NCBI RefSeq assembly: GCF_007833795.1
Contig: NZ_CP032702.1
Coordinates: 1,488,001 to 1,552,000 of the forward strand
Direction of reading: 5' to 3'
Origin: Candidatus Pantoea soli
GTDB taxonomy: Bacteria > Pseudomonadota > Gammaproteobacteria > Enterobacterales > Enterobacteriaceae
Length of the DNA: 64,000 bases
The position numbers and the translations under genes were made by a program. The first letter of the stretch is position 1. Each line of letters opens with the position of its first letter. The notes below the pieces were generated by a model. It had not been told where the DNA came from, did not search any database, and saw only the letters and a list, made by a program, of their open reading frames with translations. Below, piece by piece: positions 59,737 to 64,000 of the stretch.

Positions 59737-60675
59737 ATGGAGATTATCTGGTATCACCCTTCGCAGGATCCGCAGGTCTGGCTGGCGGGCCTGCGCCAGC
59801 GGCTGCCCGCTGCGCATATCCGCCATTGGCAGCCGGGCGACGCGGCAGCCGCCGATTACGCGATTGTGCGTTCCCCGCCGCCAGCGATGCTGGCCGGTCG
59901 CGCGCTGCGGGGCGTTTTCGCCATGGGGGCCGGCGTGGATGAAATTCTCCGACAGCTGCGCGACCAGCCGCAGCTGCTGGCGGACGAGGTGCCGCTGTTC
60001 CGCCTGGAAGACACCGGTATGGCGCGGCAGATGCAGGAGTACGCGACCTGGTGCGTGCTCGGCTGGTTCCGCCGTTTTGCCGAATACCGCCAGCAGCAGC
60101 AGCAGGCGCAGTGGCAACCGCTGCCGGATCGCGACCGTCAGACGTTTACGGTTGGCGTGATGGGCACCGGCGTGCTCGGCCGCAGCGTGCTGGAGAGCCT
60201 GCGCCAGTGGGGGTTCCCGCTGCGCGGCTGGAGCCGCACGCCGAAAGCGATCGCGGGGGTAGAGACGTTCCACGGTCGCGAACAGCTGGAGGCGTTTCTT
60301 TCCGGCTGTCAGGTGGTGATCGATCTGCTGCCTGATACGCCGGATACCCGCAATCTGATTAATCATCACTTCTTACATACGCTGCCGCGCGGCGCGCACT
60401 TCCTCAATCTGGCCCGGGGCGCGCACGTGGTGGAGACCGATTTGCTGGCGGCGCTGGACAGCGGGCAGCTGGCCGCCGCCGCGCTGGACGTGTTTCAGGT
60501 CGAGCCGCTGCCCGCTACCAGCCCGCTGTGGCTTCATCCGCAGGTCACGATTACCCCGCACAATGCCGCTGTCACTCTGCCGCAGGAGGCGATGGATTAC
60601 ATTGCCAGTGCCATACTTTCCCTGGAGCAGGGGCAGATGCCGTCCGGGCGGGTTGATCGCCAGCGCGGTTATTAA
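59737..60675 (+). CDS. ghrA: Glyoxylate/hydroxypyruvate reductase A
   Basis: Reduces glyoxylate and hydroxypyruvate with NADPH. The 312-residue protein, equal in length to E. coli GhrA, has the nucleotide-binding GVMGTGVLG motif, a catalytic arginine in LARGAHVV, a glutamate in FQVEPLP and the catalytic histidine in TPHNAA. AAAAGGAGAGCCGT precedes the ATG. It heads the ghrA-ycdX-ycdY string. Confidence 0.96.
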   Translation: MEIIWYHPSQDPQVWLAGLRQRLPAAHIRHWQPGDAAAADYAIVRSPPPAMLAGRALRGVFAMGAGVDEILRQLRDQPQLLADEVPLFRLEDTGMARQMQEYATWCVLGWFRRFAEYRQQQQQAQWQPLPDRDRQTFTVGVMGTGVLGRSVLESLRQWGFPLRGWSRTPKAIAGVETFHGREQLEAFLSGCQVVIDLLPDTPDTRNLINHHFLHTLPRGAHFLNLARGAHVVETDLLAALDSGQLAAAALDVFQVEPLPATSPLWLHPQVTITPHNAAVTLPQEAMDYIASAILSLEQGQMPSGRVDRQRGY

Positions 60676-60699
60676 TTCACGTTGAGTCAGGAGAAGAGG

Positions 60700-61437
60700 A
60701 TGTATCCCGTTGATTTGCATATGCACACTGTGGCCAGCACCCACGCCTACAGTACGCTGCACGATTATGTCGCTCAGGCGAAGCAGAATGGCCTGAAGCT
60801 GTTTGCCATTACCGATCACGGTCCGGATATGGCGGATGCGCCGCACTACTGGCACTTTGTTAACATGCGCATCTGGCCGCGCGTCATTGATGGCGTCGGC
60901 GTGCTGCGCGGCATTGAAGCCAACATCAAAAACCAGCAGGGCGAGATTGACTGCAGCGGGCCGATGCTTGATGCGCTTGACCTGATCGTCGCGGGCTTCC
61001 ATGAGCCGGTCTATGCGCCACGCGACAAAGCGCATCACACGGAAGCGATGATCGCGACCATGGCCAGCGGCCTGGTGCATATCATCAGTCACCCCGGCAA
61101 CCCAAAATTCCCGGTGGATATCCGCGCCATTGCGGAGGCGGCGGCGCGCTATAACGTGGCGCTGGAGATCAACAACTCCTCCTTTACCCATTCGCGGCCG
61201 GGCAGTGAGCCCAACTGTCGCGCAATTGCGGAAGCCGTGCGCGAGGCCGGTGGCCTGCTGGCTTTTGGCTCGGATTCGCACACCGCCTTTACCCTCGGGC
61301 ACTTCGAACATTGCCTGCGCATCACGCGCGAAGTGGATTTTCCGCAGGATCGCGTGTTAAATGTCACGCCGCGCCGCCTGCTCGACTTTCTCGAACAGCG
61401 CACCGGCCGGCACATCGCCGAATTTGCGGACTTTTAA
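60700..61437 (+). CDS. ycdX: PHP-domain phosphatase YcdX
   Basis: A 245-residue polymerase-and-histidinol-phosphatase fold enzyme with a trinuclear zinc site. Histidine clusters that bind metal are visible: DLHMHT near the start, TDHG, SHPGNPK and SDSHTAF. The start at 60700 ([10 protein letters not shown]) gives the E. coli length and follows CAGGAGAAGAGG. In E. coli it works with the YcdY chaperone and affects swarming. Confidence 0.95.
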   Translation: MYPVDLHMHTVASTHAYSTLHDYVAQAKQNGLKLFAITDHGPDMADAPHYWHFVNMRIWPRVIDGVGVLRGIEANIKNQQGEIDCSGPMLDALDLIVAGFHEPVYAPRDKAHHTEAMIATMASGLVHIISHPGNPKFPVDIRAIAEAAARYNVALEINNSSFTHSRPGSEPNCRAIAEAVREAGGLLAFGSDSHTAFTLGHFEHCLRITREVDFPQDRVLNVTPRRLLDFLEQRTGRHIAEFADF

Positions 61438-61464
61438 CTTTTTTGCCTCAAGGAATTCTGTTGC

Positions 61465-62025
61465 ATGAATGAGTTTTCCATTCTCTGCCGCGTCATCGGC
61501 TCGCTGTTTAACCGCCAGCCGCAGGACCCGCTGCTGGTGCCGCTCTTTACGCTGTTGCGTGAAGGCAAACTCAACGCGCAGTGGCCGCTTGAGCAGGACG
61601 AACTGCTGACCCGGCTGCAGCAGAATAGCGATCCGCAGGCGCTGGCGGCGGATTACAATGCGCTGTTCGTCGGCAGCGACTGCAGCGTGCCGCCGTATGC
61701 GTCGCATTGGCCGGACGGCCCGCAGGAAGCAGAGGTGCGTGCCTTTCTTACCGCGCGGGGCATGCCGCTGAGCGACGCCCCGGCCGATCACTTCGGCATT
61801 CTGCTGCTGGCCGCCTCCTGGCTGGAAGATCAGTCGGCGGAAGATGAGTCCGCCGCCCAGCTGGCGCTGTTTGACACCTTCCTGCTGCCGTGGTGCGGGG
61901 CGTTTCTCGGTAAGGTGGAGGCGCACGCCACCACCGCGTTTTACCGTACGCTGGCCGCACTCAGCCGTGAAGCCATTCAGGCGATGTATGACGAACTGCG
62001 CGAAGGCGCAGACGACGACGCCTGA
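61465..62025 (+). CDS. ycdY: TorD-family chaperone YcdY
   Basis: A 186-residue, all-helical redox-enzyme maturation protein of the TorD/DmsD family. Characteristic segments are YNALFVGSDCSVPPYASHW and the acidic C-terminus (ELREGADDDA). In E. coli it binds YcdX and helps zinc loading. It lies 27 bases after ycdX and ends one base from the convergent CoA-transferase gene. Confidence 0.93.
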   Translation: MNEFSILCRVIGSLFNRQPQDPLLVPLFTLLREGKLNAQWPLEQDELLTRLQQNSDPQALAADYNALFVGSDCSVPPYASHWPDGPQEAEVRAFLTARGMPLSDAPADHFGILLLAASWLEDQSAEDESAAQLALFDTFLLPWCGAFLGKVEAHATTAFYRTLAALSREAIQAMYDELREGADDDA

Positions 62026-62026
62026 T

Positions 62027-63388
62027 TTACCAGCAGGCGTTGCTGCTGCCGGCGCGGGCAGCGGGCGCGGCGCAGAACATCGGCGTGCCGGGCAGCCTGG
62101 CCGCGGCGCGCAGCCGCTGTGCAATGCCCCAGGGCGTGATCTCGACGGCGCTGTGCACGTCATGCGGGCAGGCTGCAATACCGTCCTGAGCGCTTTGCGG
62201 TGCCGCGCCGTGCTGCTGCAGCAGGCAGGCGGTGCGCGCCAGCGATAAGTGCGCCTGCCAGCCCACGCCGTTTTCACGCCGCTGTCGCATCCCTTCCAGC
62301 ACCGCTGCCGCCATCATATAGCCGGTGGCGTGATCGAGCGCCTGTACCGGCAGCGGCACCGGGCGCTCTGCGCCACTCCAGCGCATGCCCTGTTCGGCAA
62401 TGCCGCACGCCATCTGCACCAGACTGTCAAAACCCCGGCGGTTACGCCATGGCCCGTGCCAGCCCCAGGCGTTGAGGCTGACATCCACCAGCCCTGGCGC
62501 AAGCGCCTGGCGCGTCTCCGCATCCAGCCCGATACGCTCCAGCGCGTCCGCACGATATCCGTGCACCAGCACATCCGCATGCTGCATCAGGGCAATCAGC
62601 TGTGCGCGTCCGTCAGCGCGGCGGATATCCAGCCGGGCGCAGCGTTTACCGCAGTTGATCTCCTCTTCCAGCGTCGGCTCCTGCCAGTCCGGCGGGTCGA
62701 TACGCAACACCTGTGCGCCCAGACTGGCGAGAAAGCGGGTAGCGACCGGCCCGGCGATCACGCGGGTGAGATCCAGCACGCGCACCCCCAGCAGCGGTCG
62801 CGCCAGCGGCAGCTGCCAGCCGGGCGTGGGCGCTTCACGCGTGGCGCGTTGGGCAATCAGCGGCTCATGGCGTACCGCCATCCCCTGCGGATGCTGCTGC
62901 CACTGCTGTTCGCTGCGCAGGGCGCTGGCGCAGCCGCTGGCCGCGGTGACCGCCTGTTCCAGCGCGCTGGCCTGCCACTGCGCCACCGTCGCGGCCAGGG
63001 CATCGCGGTCGCGATGCCGGCCCAGCACCTGCTCCATCGCTGCGCGATGATGCGGCGCATTGGTATGCAGGCGGATCCAGCCGTCGCGCGTGGCGTAATC
63101 GCCGGCAAAGCTGTCCCACTGTGCGGGCAGCGGACGATTGAGCGGCTGAAGGCTATGCTGGAACCAGCGTGAGGCGAGGCGCACATTGACACTGACCGGC
63201 GCCGGGCGACCCAGCAGGTCGCTCAGCGCCTGACTGGCTAAGCCGATGCTGGTGGCGGCCAGTTCGCTTACGGCATACGCGGAGGCAAACGTGCTGGTCT
63301 GGAGAAAGTTAAGCGCCGGAAGGGCCTCCGCGCCGCGTAATCCCTGCCACATTTGCTGCCACAGTGCGGCAGCACGTTGAGTATCCAT
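62027..63388 (-). CDS. Family III CoA-transferase (CaiB/BaiF), apparently permuted
   Basis: A 453-residue protein. The Rossmann start motif of this family, LLGVRVLDLTRVIAGPVATR, lies at residues 199-218, not at the N-terminus, and the following GKRCARLDI, DVSLNAWGWHGPW, and LDHATG with the candidate catalytic Asp352 lie in the usual order. Residues 92-175 (DSFAGDYATRDGWIRLHTN onward) resemble the small domain that normally comes after the catalytic aspartate. The order therefore looks circularly permuted. The substrate is unknown. It is convergent with ycdY, and the ATG is at 63388. Confidence 0.8.
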   Translation of the reverse strand: MDTQRAAALWQQMWQGLRGAEALPALNFLQTSTFASAYAVSELAATSIGLASQALSDLLGRPAPVSVNVRLASRWFQHSLQPLNRPLPAQWDSFAGDYATRDGWIRLHTNAPHHRAAMEQVLGRHRDRDALAATVAQWQASALEQAVTAASGCASALRSEQQWQQHPQGMAVRHEPLIAQRATREAPTPGWQLPLARPLLGVRVLDLTRVIAGPVATRFLASLGAQVLRIDPPDWQEPTLEEEINCGKRCARLDIRRADGRAQLIALMQHADVLVHGYRADALERIGLDAETRQALAPGLVDVSLNAWGWHGPWRNRRGFDSLVQMACGIAEQGMRWSGAERPVPLPVQALDHATGYMMAAAVLEGMRQRRENGVGWQAHLSLARTACLLQQHGAAPQSAQDGIAACPHDVHSAVEITPWGIAQRLRAAARLPGTPMFCAAPAARAGSSNACW

Positions 63389-63434
63389 GCTGAATCTCCG
63401 TCAGAACGCGAGATTCAAGCATAGCAGAGCAGGC

Positions 63435-64000
63435 TTAACGGCGGCGCAGACGCGGAAAGCGCGCGTGCATTCGCAGGTTGCGCAGGTTAATCACGGCAAT
63501 CGCCGTGCCCAGCACCACCAGCGATGCGCCGAGGAGTTTAAAACTGTTCATGCTGTCGCCGAGCACCAGCACGCCCATCAACACCGCCAGCACCGGCGTC
63601 AGCAGCGAATAGGGCATGATCAGGTTAACGTTGTACTTTTTCAGCAGCGCATACCACAGGGTGTAAGCGACAACTGAAGAGGCGATGGCGCTGTAGAGAA
63701 TGCCGAACCAGCCGCGCCAGCCGGCGTGGCTCAGCGCATAAAACTGCTGAGACTCGGTCAGCCAGGAGGCCGCACCGACAATCGGCACCGCCAGAAAGGC
63801 GATCCAGCCGGTCAGCGTCAGCGGTTTGATCGGCGGTGACTTCTTCACAATCAGGTTGCTGACTGCCCAGCCGGTGGCGCTGCACAGCAGAATGCACAGC
63901 ACCCACCACGCCGGAATGGTAGGGCTGCCAGACAGCACCGCCACGCCGCTCAGCGAAATGGCGATACCGAACAGCTGTATCAGCCGCAGTTTCTCCTTCA
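63435..64000 (-). CDS. EamA-family drug/metabolite transporter, 5'-truncated
   Basis: The C-terminal part (188 complete codons) of a DMT-superfamily transporter; the frame stays open to the window edge, so the first half is missing. About five hydrophobic segments are visible, with the family's second-repeat features (GWFGILYSAIASSVVAYTLW and LLTPVLAVLMGVLVLGD). EamA-type transporters export amino acids or other metabolites. The GTG at 63944 is internal, not the start. It is on the same strand as the CoA-transferase and lies upstream of it, so the two could be co-transcribed. Confidence 0.85.
   Translation of the reverse strand, partial: KEKLRLIQLFGIAISLSGVAVLSGSPTIPAWWVLCILLCSATGWAVSNLIVKKSPPIKPLTLTGWIAFLAVPIVGAASWLTESQQFYALSHAGWRGWFGILYSAIASSVVAYTLWYALLKKYNVNLIMPYSLLTPVLAVLMGVLVLGDSMNSFKLLGASLVVLGTAIAVINLRNLRMHARFPRLRRR

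Overview
The window is a chromosomal segment of a member of the Enterobacterales. Gene order, protein lengths and active-site spacing follow Escherichia coli closely, but the high G+C content, a rhamnogalacturonan (pectin) utilisation operon and several insertions point to a plant-associated Erwiniaceae, most like Pantoea or Erwinia. The genus is an inference. Nearly all of the window is vertically inherited core genome. I see no rRNA, tRNA, CRISPR array, prophage or insertion sequence.

Layout. Positions 1-6000 hold the fatty acid/phospholipid cluster yceD(partial)-rpmF-plsX-fabH-fabD-fabG-acpP-fabF. Positions 6100-10350 hold pabC-mltG-tmk-holB-ycfH (folate, cell wall, dTTP, DNA polymerase III delta prime, TatD-type nuclease), mostly overlapping. 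ptsG follows with its CRP/Mlc/SgrS-type control region. Then come a divergent rhiT-rhiN operon with a KdgR-like box, hinT-ycfL-lpoB-thiK-nagZ, ndh with an FNR box, and ycfJ. A lower-G+C two-gene islet of unknown function (21228-22354) lies where E. coli has comR-bhsA-ldtC. It is followed by mfd, a small orphan gene, lolCDE, cobB (nagK is absent), potABCD, pepT, roxA, phoPQ, purB-hflD-mnmA-nudJ-rluE, and icd.

After icd, a roughly 5.6 kb lineage-specific block (45777-51363) carries a YbdG-like channel, small membrane and secreted proteins, a lipoprotein, a DUF4186 protein, a GNAT acetyltransferase and an unusual metallo-beta-lactamase-fold protein. It runs into an ldcA-emtA-ycgR-ymgE-treA segment interrupted by an MscS-family channel and a Fur-boxed TonB receptor. 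The window ends with ghrA-ycdX-ycdY, a rearranged family III CoA-transferase and a truncated EamA-type transporter.

How the genes work together. The first 6 kb covers malonyl-ACP formation, condensation, beta-ketoacyl reduction, the ACP carrier and entry into phospholipid synthesis. mltG, lpoB, nagZ, ldcA and emtA cut, regulate or recycle peptidoglycan. lolCDE sorts the lipoproteins, several of which are encoded here. ptsG, ndh and icd are central carbon and energy genes, and their upstream DNA carries recognisable regulatory sites.

The observations most worth a second look are the unknown islet pair, the apparently circularly permuted CoA-transferase, the eroded acidic patch in PhoQ, the intragenic PurR operator in purB, and the KdgR box of rhiTN.
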